NCBI GenBank assembly: GCA_018402665.1
Contig: JAGYIN010000002.1
Location: 1 to 64,000 of the forward strand
Length of the DNA: 64,000 nucleotides
Origin: Schleiferiaceae bacterium
GTDB lineage: Bacteria; Bacteroidota; Bacteroidia; Flavobacteriales; Schleiferiaceae
Direction of reading: 5' to 3'
The notes beneath the pieces were generated by a model that was given only the letters and a program-made list of their open reading frames with translations, ran no database searches and was not told the origin of the DNA. Shown here piece after piece: positions 37,857 to 47,566 of the stretch. A program made the translations under genes and the position numbers. How positions within the stretch are numbered: the stretch's first letter is position 1; every line of letters starts with the position of its first letter.

Positions 37857-39185
37857 TTACCCGCCGAAAACGGCTTTTATGATATCGTTTCCGTTCGCAA
37901 AGATCAACAGGGCCAGAAGTAAGAAGAAACCGACCATTTGTGCATATTCCAGTACTTTGATCGAAGGCTTTCTACCGGACACCCATTCAATGACCGTAAA
38001 AATCACATGACCGCCATCTAAAGCGGGGATGGGTAGGATGTTCAAGAATCCTAGCATGATGCTCAAGAATGCCGTAAACTCCCAAAAATGACGCCAATTC
38101 CACGCCTGGTCGTATTGTTTCAAGATGGTCAAGAAACCACCCACTTCTTTATACGCTTCCGTCTTAGGATTGAAGATGAGCTTGAATTGACGGATGTAGC
38201 TCATTAATTTATTCTGAACCTCGCCTCCTGCGCCACCCAAAGCCTCCGCAAAGGTGTACGCTTTGTTTTTGATTTCGTAGTATTTAAACACCGCTCCGGT
38301 GTTGTATACGCCTATTTGACCAGATTCCGGCACGGTCATTTTCACGGTATCAGATCGGCCATCGCGGTAGATGCGCAATGCAATCTCTTGCCCGGCCAAT
38401 GCTGGTAAGGCCGCCTTGTATTGGTCGAAAAACAGCATTTCCTGTCCGTTGAGCGCGACAATGCTATCGCCCACAGCAAGTCCTGCCTCACGTCCTGCAC
38501 TTTCCTCACCAAAGCCCCCTATGACATAAGGCATGCGTGGATTGATCAGCCCAACAAATTTCTTATTGCTGATCATATCTTCAATAGCCTCCATGGTGAT
38601 GGGCACCGTCACTAAGTTTCCAGCACGTTCTACGACAATATCTTCTTCTTGACTCAAGAGAATTTCCATTGGGATCTCACGGTAGCTTTCAGGGATGTTA
38701 TCACCGATGCTCACGATTTTATCGCCGTTCTCGAGCCCCATGGAAAGTCCCATTTCGTTGGTCCAGATGCCGTTTACTAAACTTTCGTTCGGCAAATAGT
38801 CTTTTCCATAAGACATCAATAAGAATACATATATAAAATACGCAGTGATGAAATTCATGATGACACCTCCGGTAAGAATGATCACGCGTTGCCAGGCCGG
38901 CTTCGCTCTGAATTCCCATTCTTCTGGCTCTTCGCTAAGGTTTTCGGTGTCCATGCTTTCGTCCACCATGCCTTCAATTTTCACATAGCCGCCTAACGGA
39001 ATCCAACCAATTCCCCATTCCGTTTCCCCAATTTTCTTCTTCAATAAAGAAAATTTATAGTCGAAAAAGAGGTAGAATTTAGTAACGCGCACGCCGAAAA
39101 AACGTGCAGGTAAATAATGACCAAACTCATGAAGTACGATCAATATGGAGAGTCCTAAAAGGAACTGTAAAATCTGAATAAGCAT
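37857..39185 (-). CDS. rseP: RIP metalloprotease RseP
   Basis: A 442-residue site-2-type intramembrane protease. The zinc site HEFGH is at residues 20-24 within the first membrane helix, and the second motif NILPIPALDGGHV is near residue 390. A PDZ domain lies near 215-290 (EESAGREAGLAVGDSIVALN). The usual HExxH helix is followed by LPARFFGVRVTKFYL. RseP enzymes cut anti-sigma factors or leftover signal peptides within the membrane. The stop lies four bases before the paaD start. Confidence 0.92.
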   Translation of the reverse strand: MLIQILQFLLGLSILIVLHEFGHYLPARFFGVRVTKFYLFFDYKFSLLKKKIGETEWGIGWIPLGGYVKIEGMVDESMDTENLSEEPEEWEFRAKPAWQRVIILTGGVIMNFITAYFIYVFLLMSYGKDYLPNESLVNGIWTNEMGLSMGLENGDKIVSIGDNIPESYREIPMEILLSQEEDIVVERAGNLVTVPITMEAIEDMISNKKFVGLINPRMPYVIGGFGEESAGREAGLAVGDSIVALNGQEMLFFDQYKAALPALAGQEIALRIYRDGRSDTVKMTVPESGQIGVYNTGAVFKYYEIKNKAYTFAEALGGAGGEVQNKLMSYIRQFKLIFNPKTEAYKEVGGFLTILKQYDQAWNWRHFWEFTAFLSIMLGFLNILPIPALDGGHVIFTVIEWVSGRKPSIKVLEYAQMVGFFLLLALLIFANGNDIIKAVFGG

Positions 39186-39286
39186 GTGCTGTAGTTCTAA
39201 TGAGGGTCAAAAGTAACGCTACGGTTGCAGATGAGCGCTTTTAGCTCCTAATAAACCTCGATAAAGTGTTGTTAAAATGGACTTCC

Positions 39287-40477
39287 TTAGCCCACTACGC
39301 CCAATTCCTTGCCCACTTTCGTAAATGCAGCAATGGCTTTATCCAGATGCGCTTGGGTATGTGCAGCACTCAACTGAACTCTAATTCTCGCTTGACCCTG
39401 CGGTACAACCGGATAAAAGAAGCCAATAACGTAGATGCCTTCGGCAAGAAGTCGATCTGCAAATTCCTGACTTAAGGCGGCATCGTAAAGCATGATCGGT
39501 ACAATGGCACTTTCACCGTCCTTGTAGTCAAATCCCGCAGCCTTCATGCCGTCTTTGAAGTAGTTGACGTTCCACTCCAATTGGTCACGAAGGTCCGTCG
39601 TTTCACTCAGCAAATTCAACACCTCAATCGACGCTCCTACAATAGCTGGCGCAAGAGAGTTGGAGAACAGGTATGGGCGAGATTTTTGACGCAACATTTC
39701 GATAATTTCCTTTCGGCCGGTAGTAAAACCACCCATTGCACCGCCCAGGGCTTTACCTAAAGTTCCGGTAATAATATCTACACGCCCCAGCACATTTTTT
39801 AGCTCGACCGTACCGCGTCCCGTCTTGCCAATAAATCCAGTGGCGTGGCATTCATCTACCATGACCAGTGCATCGTATTTGTCGGCGAGATCACAAATTT
39901 TGTCCAATTGGGCGACATAACCGTCCATAGAAAAAACACCGTCGGTCACAATTATTTTGAATCGGGCACCTTCAGCTGCTTGCAACTGCGCCTCTAAATC
40001 TGCCATATCGTTATTCGCATAACGGTAGCGCTGTGCTTTACAAAGGCGAACCCCATCAATAATAGAGGCGTGATTTAAACTGTCTGAAATGATGGCATCT
40101 TCCGCGGTAAGTAGCGGTTCGAACACGCCGCCGTTCGCGTCGAAGGCCGCTGCGTAGAGAATGGTGTCCTCGCAGTGCAGAAACTCCGCAAGTTTCGCCT
40201 CCAACTCCTTATGAATATCCTGGGTACCGCAAATAAAACGTACGGAGGACATGCCGAAACCGTGCGTTTCTAATGTCTTTTGAGCTGCCGCTAAAACGCG
40301 CGGGTGTGAGCTCAGTCCTAAATAGTTATTCGCACAAAAATTCAGAACCTCTTCGCCCTCAGTAGTCTTTATGACTGCATCTTGAGGCGTGGTTATAATC
40401 CGTTCGCGTTTGAATAAGCCGGCTGCTGTGATCTCTTCAAGTTGTGTGGTCAAATGGTCTTTTAATCCTCCGTACAT
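39287..40477 (-). CDS. kbl: Glycine C-acetyltransferase (2-amino-3-ketobutyrate CoA ligase)
   Basis: A 396-residue PLP enzyme of the alpha-oxoamine synthase family. It begins [16 protein letters not shown], with [16 protein letters not shown] near residue 48 and [16 protein letters not shown] near 77, all as in Kbl. The PLP-binding Lys lies in [16 protein letters not shown] near residue 240. It splits 2-amino-3-ketobutyrate, the product of threonine dehydrogenase, to glycine and acetyl-CoA. The tdh gene is not next to it. A serine palmitoyltransferase-like role is less likely given the N-terminal match. Confidence 0.9.
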   Translation of the reverse strand: MYGGLKDHLTTQLEEITAAGLFKRERIITTPQDAVIKTTEGEEVLNFCANNYLGLSSHPRVLAAAQKTLETHGFGMSSVRFICGTQDIHKELEAKLAEFLHCEDTILYAAAFDANGGVFEPLLTAEDAIISDSLNHASIIDGVRLCKAQRYRYANNDMADLEAQLQAAEGARFKIIVTDGVFSMDGYVAQLDKICDLADKYDALVMVDECHATGFIGKTGRGTVELKNVLGRVDIITGTLGKALGGAMGGFTTGRKEIIEMLRQKSRPYLFSNSLAPAIVGASIEVLNLLSETTDLRDQLEWNVNYFKDGMKAAGFDYKDGESAIVPIMLYDAALSQEFADRLLAEGIYVIGFFYPVVPQGQARIRVQLSAAHTQAHLDKAIAAFTKVGKELGVVG

Positions 40478-40525
40478 AGGTCAGTTATGTTCATTGTGGT
40501 GTTAACGCTGCTTGAGCAGTTTAGT

Positions 40526-41452
40526 TTAATTCATGAAGGGCTGCTTGTTCACCCATGCTATACTTTCTTCAAGACATTGAACGGCTTTGTCCGCAGCACA
40601 GAAGTCTTGTTCGATGAAATAATGTTGTAGCCCTGCGGTTTCTGCCATGGCAAAAACTTCTGCCCAGTCCAACACGCCTTGCCCAACGGGCACTTGGGTT
40701 GCGGTATCTGCGGCAAAATCTTTAACGTGCCATAAAGGGAAACGGCCCGGATAGTGTGCCATCCATTCTGCTGGATTTTGTCCGGCGTAGGCCACCCAAT
40801 GAATATCCATTTCAAAGATCACATTGCTGCCCTCGAGTGCGTTCAACAGGTACTCATAAGCAAAAGGTGAACCGGGCTGGCTGGGTTCCAGTGGGGCGAA
40901 TTCGAAATCGTGGTTGTGCCAGCCTGCGACCATGCCGCGCTGTGCTGCTGCTTCTCCTAATTGGATCAGGTATTCAATCAAATGGTCGTACCCCTCTTTA
41001 TTGCGCCAAGCTTCGTTCATCCAGGGTATAACCACCCATTTTTGTCCAAGCGCCTCTGCAGCATCTAAAAACGCATCAATGGATGCTGGATCGATGGTCC
41101 CCATAGTCTCACTGGCCAATTCTGTAGGCATATAGTGTCCAGATGGACTTTTAAGTTCCGCATCTGTAATTGCGTTTTTAAAATCTGTGGTACTCAGGCC
41201 TAAAAAACCGCCGTCCATGTAGCCAAAGCTTTCCACTTTTTCATAGCCCATTTCGCGCGTAGCCCGCAGGGTGGCTGCGATGGAGTCCGCACCAGTAAGT
41301 GCTTCGCGCACGGTGTACAATTGGTAGCCTTTTCCTGAGTGATTCATAACCTGAGTGTTTTCTTTCGGGGTCGTGGTTGCCGTTTCGTCTGCGTTTTGAC
41401 AGGCAAATAATGTACTAAAGGCCAATGCCCCGAGGAGTACTGATTGCTTCAT
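40526..41452 (-). CDS. Sugar phosphate isomerase/epimerase-family lipoprotein
   Basis: A 308-residue TIM-barrel protein with a lipoprotein leader (FSTLFAC, Cys18), so it is anchored in the envelope. Family motifs are GYQLYTVREAL near residue 43, MVAGWHNHDFEFAPL near 195, VIFEMDIHWVAYAGQNPAEW near 215 and FPLWHVKDFA near 243. The C-terminal end has QHYFIEQDFCAADKAVQCLE. Exported relatives often accompany 3-keto-glycoside or similar sugar pathways, but this one stands alone here. It lies divergent from the S4-domain gene and next to kbl. Confidence 0.85.
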   Translation of the reverse strand: MKQSVLLGALAFSTLFACQNADETATTTPKENTQVMNHSGKGYQLYTVREALTGADSIAATLRATREMGYEKVESFGYMDGGFLGLSTTDFKNAITDAELKSPSGHYMPTELASETMGTIDPASIDAFLDAAEALGQKWVVIPWMNEAWRNKEGYDHLIEYLIQLGEAAAQRGMVAGWHNHDFEFAPLEPSQPGSPFAYEYLLNALEGSNVIFEMDIHWVAYAGQNPAEWMAHYPGRFPLWHVKDFAADTATQVPVGQGVLDWAEVFAMAETAGLQHYFIEQDFCAADKAVQCLEESIAWVNKQPFMN

Positions 41453-41510
41453 TCGATCATTTTTAATCTTGAAGGCTTGAAATTAGTGGAAAACGTGCAA
41501 TTTTGTGGCC

Positions 41511-41876
41511 ATGCGTATAGACAAATTCTTGTGGTGTGTCCGATTGTACAAAACCCGCACCTTAGCCGGCGAGCAGGTGAGATCCAATCGCGTTTATATG
41601 GATGAACATCCAGTGAAACCGTCCCGTGAAGTCAAAGAGGGCGACCTTTTTACGCTTAAGCGTCACGGTTTTGATGAAGTCTTTCAAATCAAAGCATTGC
41701 CTAAAAGTCGGGTGAGCGCAAAATTCGTCGCAGACCTCATTGAGAATAAAACGCCCCAAGTCGAACTGGATAAAATGGCGTTTCTACGTTTAGCGCGCAA
41801 TTTCAGTCGTCAAAAGGGATTGGGACGCCCTACAAAAAAGGATCGACGCGATATTGACGGTTTCTTTGACGAGTGA
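41511..41876 (+). CDS. S4-domain RNA-binding protein (Hsp15-like)
   Basis: A 121-residue protein with an S4 RNA-binding domain at the N terminus (MRIDKFLWCVRLYKTRTLAG, then SNRVYMDEHPVKPSREVKEG). A basic tail ends GLGRPTKKDRRDIDGFFDE. The arrangement is that of Hsp15, which binds stalled 50S subunits carrying nascent chains. The ATG at 41511 is preferred over the GTG six bases upstream because it gives the standard MRIDKFLW start. It is monocistronic, ending 161 bases before susC. Confidence 0.85.
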   Translation: MRIDKFLWCVRLYKTRTLAGEQVRSNRVYMDEHPVKPSREVKEGDLFTLKRHGFDEVFQIKALPKSRVSAKFVADLIENKTPQVELDKMAFLRLARNFSRQKGLGRPTKKDRRDIDGFFDE

Positions 41877-41939
41877 TTCTGCATCTTTACTGTACTAAGA
41901 ATTGCCCTGAACCTTTTGACTTTACTGGCGTTAACATTC

Positions 41940-41997
41940 TGTCCGGTATTTGTCCGGCGCCCATAGTTGCGTTCTTAATAATAGATTAACACTTTTG
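41940..41997 (+). promoter_or_regulatory. susC upstream element: TGTCC direct repeat and promoter-like boxes
   Basis: Two copies of TGTCC start 11 bases apart (41940 and 41951), one helical turn. TTGCG follows at 41967 and CACTTTTG at 41990, a spacing close to the Bacteroidota promoter form (TTG, about 19 bases, TAnnTTTG). The ATG of susC is 41 bases farther on. The same arrangement recurs at 52995. I read it as an activator site next to the promoter of the glucan locus, probably used by the regulator encoded at 50158. Confidence 0.45.
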
Positions 41998-42037
41998 AGT
42001 GTACAAAGTACATTTAAACGCTAATAGACTTAACACA

Positions 42038-45000
42038 ATGCAAAAACACAGCATGCGAAACAGCTTACTCGTTCTGTTTTCATTTTTGATGTTTACTGCA
42101 ACTGCACAATACTCTGGTACTGTGGTAGATGCAGCGGACAACGCACCATTACCTGGTGCAGTAGTGAAGGCAGGAACGAAATCTGCGATGACGGATATGG
42201 ACGGCCGCTGGTCGTTAGACGCCACGAAAGGAACTAAGATTAATGTATCTTTTATAGGGTACGAAAGTAAATCTATCGTTCTAGGTGACGCGAAAACGGT
42301 AAAAGTTGCACTGAAATACGACAAAGCTGCAAGCACCTTGGATGAAGTAGTTGTCGTCGGTTACGGTGTTCAAAAAAAGAGTAACGTTACCGGAGCCATC
42401 TCTAGTGTAAAAGCGGAAGACTTAGAAGATCTTCAGTTGCCTCGTTTAGAGACTGCCCTACAGGGTAGAACTTCGGGTGTACAGGTACTTCAAAATTCCG
42501 GGCAGCCGGGTGCTGCTTCGGTAGTTCGTATTCGCGGTACATCTTCAATCAATGGATCTAATCCTTTATATGTTGTCGATGGTGTTGTGATCGGCGGAGG
42601 TATTGACTACTTAAACCCTAACGATATTCAAACCATAGAGGTGTTGAAAGATGCCGCTTCTGCAGCCATTTACGGTGCACGTGGTGCGAACGGGGTCATT
42701 ATTGTGACTACGAAGAACGGCTCTACTGCAAAAGGTATGGAGGTGAATTTTAGTACGTACACGGGTGTTCAGAACTCTTGGAAGCAATTGCCGCTGCTCA
42801 ACGCTACAGAATACGCTACACTTCAAAATGAAATGGCCGCAGCAGCTGGTCAGCCGATTATTTATGATGATCCATCTATTTATGGCGAAGGAACGAATTG
42901 GCAACAGCACGTATTTAATCAAAACGCTTTGATGCGGAGCACTGATTTCAGTGTTTCTGGTGGATCGGATCGCGGTTCATACTTCTCATCGATCAGTCAC
43001 TTCAAGCAAGACGGTATTGTCGCGGAAGGGAAGTCAAATTTTGAACGTCTATCTGCACGTCTAAATACCATTACAAAAGCAAACGACCGCTTCACTATAG
43101 GTTGGAATGTGGCTTACACGCACAACGAAAGCCAAACGGTTGCGGAGAACACGGAATTTGGCTCGCCTTTAGGCCGTGCAATGAATATTGATCCTATTAC
43201 TCCTTTATACGAGACCGATCCTACGGTACTTTCTCAAGCCCCTTACACCTCTGGTGGTGTATTGCGTAACAACCTTGTTCGTGATGCAGGCGGTATTTAC
43301 GGAATTTCAAGTCGTGTAACTTCAGAGGTTTTAAATCCTGTTGCGGCTTACATGATTGAAAACAACTACGGTTGGTCAGATAAAATTGTCAACAACACGT
43401 TTGCTGAATTTGAGATTGCTGAAGGATTAAAAGCACGCACAAGCATGGGGGTTGACCTCGCGTTCTACGGAGGCAACGGGTTCCGTCCTTCACATTATTT
43501 GAATGCAACCAACTTCTTAGACACCAACATGGTGTACAGCAACTTTAACCGTGCCTTTACTTGGATTTGGGATCAAACCATTACCTACACAAAGGACTTT
43601 GGCGATCATCACTTTGACGGTCTTGCTGGCCACAGTGCTCAGGAAGTTCAAGGCCGATACATCGGTGGTAGCAAGCGCGATGTGCCGGTAAGCACGTACG
43701 ACGGCGCGACGATCGACTACGCACGTAATGAGGAAAGCGAACAGGTTTATGGTGGCTATTGGGAGCGCTACGCGATTGAATCGTATTTCGCTCGTGCCAA
43801 CTACGATTACCAAGGAAAATATGTAGCCACCGCAATTCTTCGCGCAGATGCATCGTCCAACTTTGGTGCGAACTACCGCTGGGGATACTTCCCGTCGGTG
43901 AGTGCAGGTTGGAACCTTCACAAAGAAAACTTCTGGGTGTTTGATAATGTAAACACGATGAAATTAAAAGCAGGTTACGGTTTGAACGGTAACGATGCTG
44001 CAGGTTCTTTAGAATACGCTTCTACGATTGTCGGAGGTCGTTCGTACACGTTCGGTTCCGGTGAAGTGTTAACCAACGGTACTGCGCCTGCTCAGGTGGC
44101 GAATCCAGATTTGCGCTGGGAAAGCGTGAGCCAATTCAACGTAGGTGTTGAAATGCGCGCGTACGATTGGCTAACCGCTAACATTGATTTCTACAGCCGC
44201 ATTACGAACGATATGAAAACGCGTCCGCCATTGCCAGATTACATTGGTAACGATGCGCCAACTGCGAACATCGGTTCGATGTCTAACCGCGGTATCGATA
44301 TCGAATTGGGCTATGAAAAATCATTTACGCAAGATTTCAGATTCGCGGCATCAGCGAACGTGAGTTTCTTGAGAAACGAAGTAGTGCTTTTGGGTAACGA
44401 AAGCGGGTATTTACCAGGCCAGCAGTGGGGTCCACAAGGATTGGAAATTACGCGTATTTCAGAAGGGTTGCCCATAGGTTACTTCTACGGTTACCAAACC
44501 AACGGTATTTTCCAAACGCAAGACGAAGTGTTCACATACACCGGAGGTGAAAACGGCGATACACTTCAACCAGGAGCGGTTGCAGGTGATTTCCGCTTTG
44601 TGGATGTAAACGGCGACGGAGAAATTACTGCGGACGACAGAACGTTTATCGGTAATCCAACGCCAGACATGACAGCGGGTATCAACCTTGATATGCAATA
44701 TAAGAGCTGGGATATCGCTATCTTCGGTCAAGGAGTTTGGGGGAATCAGATTTACAACGCAACACGTCGTTACGATCTTCCGACAGCGAACATGACGGGC
44801 GCTGCTCTAGACAGGTGGACGGGACCAGGTACGTCGAATGACTACCCGCGCTTGACGTCCCAGGATAACAACATGAACTTCGCACGTAGCTCAGATTTCT
44901 ACGTAGAGGACGGCAGCTTCTTCCGTATTAAAAATGTTCAAGTTGGATACAATTTGAGCCCAGCAGTAGCTGACCGCTTGATGCTACGTAAAATGCGTAT

Positions 45001-45142
45001 TTACTATGCAGGAACGAATTTGTTGACCTTCACGAAATACTCTGGATTTGATCCAGAAATCGGAGCAGGTTTTGGTGTAGACCGCGGTATTTATCCTCAA
45101 GCGCGTGTGCACAGCATTGGTTTAAACGTCACTTTCAAATAA
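42038..45142 (+). CDS. SusC/RagA-family TonB-linked outer membrane transporter
   Basis: A 1034-residue SusC-like transporter starting at 42038 with signal peptide (LLVLFSFLMFTATAQ). Domains in order are a carboxypeptidase-regulatory-like domain (YSGTVVDAADNAPLPGAVV), the family hallmark TLDEVVVVGYGVQKKSNVTG near residue 112, and a plug with GQPGAASVVRIRGTSSINGS and LYVVDGVVIGG. A large barrel ends with a final strand HSIGLNVTFK. It imports oligosaccharides through the outer membrane together with the SusD lipoprotein encoded 9 bases downstream. The GH16 gene in the same operon points to beta-glucan (laminarin) as substrate. Confidence 0.95.
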   Translation: MQKHSMRNSLLVLFSFLMFTATAQYSGTVVDAADNAPLPGAVVKAGTKSAMTDMDGRWSLDATKGTKINVSFIGYESKSIVLGDAKTVKVALKYDKAASTLDEVVVVGYGVQKKSNVTGAISSVKAEDLEDLQLPRLETALQGRTSGVQVLQNSGQPGAASVVRIRGTSSINGSNPLYVVDGVVIGGGIDYLNPNDIQTIEVLKDAASAAIYGARGANGVIIVTTKNGSTAKGMEVNFSTYTGVQNSWKQLPLLNATEYATLQNEMAAAAGQPIIYDDPSIYGEGTNWQQHVFNQNALMRSTDFSVSGGSDRGSYFSSISHFKQDGIVAEGKSNFERLSARLNTITKANDRFTIGWNVAYTHNESQTVAENTEFGSPLGRAMNIDPITPLYETDPTVLSQAPYTSGGVLRNNLVRDAGGIYGISSRVTSEVLNPVAAYMIENNYGWSDKIVNNTFAEFEIAEGLKARTSMGVDLAFYGGNGFRPSHYLNATNFLDTNMVYSNFNRAFTWIWDQTITYTKDFGDHHFDGLAGHSAQEVQGRYIGGSKRDVPVSTYDGATIDYARNEESEQVYGGYWERYAIESYFARANYDYQGKYVATAILRADASSNFGANYRWGYFPSVSAGWNLHKENFWVFDNVNTMKLKAGYGLNGNDAAGSLEYASTIVGGRSYTFGSGEVLTNGTAPAQVANPDLRWESVSQFNVGVEMRAYDWLTANIDFYSRITNDMKTRPPLPDYIGNDAPTANIGSMSNRGIDIELGYEKSFTQDFRFAASANVSFLRNEVVLLGNESGYLPGQQWGPQGLEITRISEGLPIGYFYGYQTNGIFQTQDEVFTYTGGENGDTLQPGAVAGDFRFVDVNGDGEITADDRTFIGNPTPDMTAGINLDMQYKSWDIAIFGQGVWGNQIYNATRRYDLPTANMTGAALDRWTGPGTSNDYPRLTSQDNNMNFARSSDFYVEDGSFFRIKNVQVGYNLSPAVADRLMLRKMRIYYAGTNLLTFTKYSGFDPEIGAGFGVDRGIYPQARVHSIGLNVTFK

Positions 45143-45151
45143 GCTAGAAAG

Positions 45152-46660
45152 ATGAAAAAGACACTTCATACAACAATCAAATCATTCGCAATACTCGCAC
45201 TGGGTGCACTTGTATCTGTCGGATGTTCGAAAGATTTTCTAACGACTACTCCAGTAGGACGTGATTTGGAAATCAACTACTACCAAACAGAAGAACAAGC
45301 GTTCGAGGCATTGGTAAGTATCTATGATGTTTTGCAATGGAATGACCAGTACGGTTTTTCTATGCACCGCTTCTTAATGAACGTAGCTTCTGATGATAAC
45401 TACGCGGGAGGTTCGGATGCTTCGGATCAGCCGTCTTGGGTAGCAACAGATAACTTTACTTGGACCCCGAACTTGGGACCTCAAGCGGGTTTTTGGCGCA
45501 AGAATTACAAGGGGGTGTACCGTGCAAATCTCTTCCTTGAGAAGATTGATGCCATTGATGCGGCTTCAGAAGCCTTCAAAACGCGTTCGAAAGCAGAAGC
45601 ACACTTCTTACGTGCGAAATTCTACTTTGATCTAGCACGCCATTTTGGGTATGTGCCTTTGATTCAAAGTACGTTGGATCCATCGGAATACTATGCTGTA
45701 AATCAGGTAGGTCCAGAGGTATTGTATCCGTTCATCATTGCTGAATTGGAAGCGGCTATTCCGGATTTACCGGTGAGCGTTCCAGGCATTGAATTGGGCC
45801 GTGTAACTAAAGGTGCTGCACAAGCACTTCTTGCACGTGTCTACTTATTTATGGACGACGATGCGAACATGGACGAGGTAGCTACGTTGTGTCAAGAGGT
45901 CATCAACTCAGGTCAATACAGCCTTGAGCCGAACTACGAGGACATCTTCAAGAAAACGGGCGAGTGGGGTGTTGAAAGCGTTTTCGAAATCACGTATTCT
46001 GAAAACTCTACAAGCGACTGGGGCCGATTCGGTTCTGGCCACAGCGAAGGCAATGTGGGTGTTCAGTTTTGTGGTATGCGCGATTACAACGGCCCGGATT
46101 ATTCTCCGGGATGGGGCTTCTGCCCTGTTACAGAGGATCTAGAATCGTTCATGGACGGCGATCCACGTTATGCAGCGACCATTATTGATGCGGATAACCT
46201 CGCAGGTGCAGAGTACAGCCCAGGATACCAGAATACCGGGTTCTTTATGAAAAAATATGCACCCCTTGCGAGCAACTTCCCACCAGATGGCGAGCCTGCT
46301 TTGAACTGGGGAAATAACATTCGCGAAATCCGTTATGCAGATGTATTGCTGATGGCGGCTGAAGGTCTCGTGCGCAGTGGTGGTTCAGAAGGAACCGCTC
46401 GCAGCTACGTAAACCAAGTTCGCTCACGTGTAGGTATTCAGGGAATTGGCGCATCAGGCAGCGCATTGTTGGAAGCTATTTACGACGAACGTAGAATGGA
46501 ATTGGCCACAGAGGGACACCGCTACTATGACTTGATTAGAACAGGCAAGGCAGCGACCACTCTAGACAACTGGGACGCTACGAAACACAGGTATTTACCT
46601 ATTCCGCAAAATGAATTGGACGCATCGCAAGGTGCATTAACTCAAAACTCAGGCTACTAA
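45152..46660 (+). CDS. SusD/RagB-family glycan-binding lipoprotein
   Basis: A 502-residue SusD-like lipoprotein with lipobox (LVSVGC, Cys25). It has the typical N-terminal SKDFLTTTPVGRD and the TPR-like helices KTRSKAEAHFLRAKFYFDLA near residue 150. The C-terminal motifs are IRYADVLLMAAEGLVRSGG near 415, YDERRMELATEGHRYYDLIR near 445 and the terminal HRYLPIPQNELDAS. It forms the lid of the SusC transporter and binds the incoming glycan at the surface. It is in the same operon as susC and the PKD lipoprotein. Confidence 0.95.
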   Translation: MKKTLHTTIKSFAILALGALVSVGCSKDFLTTTPVGRDLEINYYQTEEQAFEALVSIYDVLQWNDQYGFSMHRFLMNVASDDNYAGGSDASDQPSWVATDNFTWTPNLGPQAGFWRKNYKGVYRANLFLEKIDAIDAASEAFKTRSKAEAHFLRAKFYFDLARHFGYVPLIQSTLDPSEYYAVNQVGPEVLYPFIIAELEAAIPDLPVSVPGIELGRVTKGAAQALLARVYLFMDDDANMDEVATLCQEVINSGQYSLEPNYEDIFKKTGEWGVESVFEITYSENSTSDWGRFGSGHSEGNVGVQFCGMRDYNGPDYSPGWGFCPVTEDLESFMDGDPRYAATIIDADNLAGAEYSPGYQNTGFFMKKYAPLASNFPPDGEPALNWGNNIREIRYADVLLMAAEGLVRSGGSEGTARSYVNQVRSRVGIQGIGASGSALLEAIYDERRMELATEGHRYYDLIRTGKAATTLDNWDATKHRYLPIPQNELDASQGALTQNSGY

Positions 46661-46661
46661 A

Positions 46662-47543
46662 ATGAAAGCATTCAAATTATTCGCCATTCTTGGCTTAGCA
46701 TTTGCGGCTGTATCGTGTGAACCAACGGTACCGGGCAAAACAGAATTGGGTCCATTGCCTACGGCTGATTACAGCTTGCAATTCGTGGATTCGAACACGG
46801 TAATGTTGACCAGTGAGAGTTCTGGTGATCCGTTCCTATACCAATGGGAAGTGGACGGTATTGGCGTCTTCACTGGCGAAGAGGTAGAAGTATTCATCCC
46901 TAAAATGGGGGTATACGATATCAAACACACCGTAATCAACCAAGGTGGACACGCAACTGCGCAAGGGCAAGTTGAAATTTTGATAGATGCGGCCTTTGTT
47001 TGTGCCGGTACATCTGAATTTTTGACCGATTGTACCTCCCGCACTTGGAAACTAGCACCTCAGGCGGGTGCACTTTGGGTAGGACCACCGGATGCCTCTT
47101 CTACCTGGTGGGCGATCGGCGCAACGGGTGCAACAGACCGTCCGTGTGCTTTTGACGACGAATGGACGTTCAATTCTGATTTGGAAATGATCTACGACAC
47201 CAAAGGCGATATATGGGCTGAAACCTATATGGGTGTGGCGGCTGATGGTTGCCAGCCAGAATCTATTTTGACCGGCCCTAAGGCCGCATGGGCCAGTGGT
47301 ACGCATGGTTTTGAGGTACTGCCGGGTTCAGGTGTTAATGGGGTTGACCAGTTAAAAGTGATTGGAACCGGTGCTTTCATTGGCCTTCCAAAGGCTGCTA
47401 ATTCAGGTGAGGTGGGCAATCCTGTTGCTGAAATCACTTATGATATTTTGAGTATGACCGACGATGGGTCAACACGCTACATGGAAATCGAAGTGAATTG
47501 TGGTGGCTCATTGATTTGGCGTTACACACTTTACTCAGAATAA
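46662..47543 (+). CDS. PKD-domain surface lipoprotein of the glucan locus
   Basis: A 293-residue lipoprotein (lipobox AAVSC, Cys19) starting one base after the susD stop. A PKD-like domain covers about residues 38-112 (YQWEVDGIGVFTGEEVEVFI, then YDIKHTVINQGGHA). The C-terminal half (about 125-293) is another beta-rich domain with DCTSRTWKLAPQAG and several Trp residues. It has no close family that I can name. Its position is that of SusE/SusF-type surface glycan-binding proteins, so binding of the target glucan is likely. Confidence 0.8.
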   Translation: MKAFKLFAILGLAFAAVSCEPTVPGKTELGPLPTADYSLQFVDSNTVMLTSESSGDPFLYQWEVDGIGVFTGEEVEVFIPKMGVYDIKHTVINQGGHATAQGQVEILIDAAFVCAGTSEFLTDCTSRTWKLAPQAGALWVGPPDASSTWWAIGATGATDRPCAFDDEWTFNSDLEMIYDTKGDIWAETYMGVAADGCQPESILTGPKAAWASGTHGFEVLPGSGVNGVDQLKVIGTGAFIGLPKAANSGEVGNPVAEITYDILSMTDDGSTRYMEIEVNCGGSLIWRYTLYSE

Positions 47544-47566
47544 TTGGTTCAGACCCCATCCCTATT

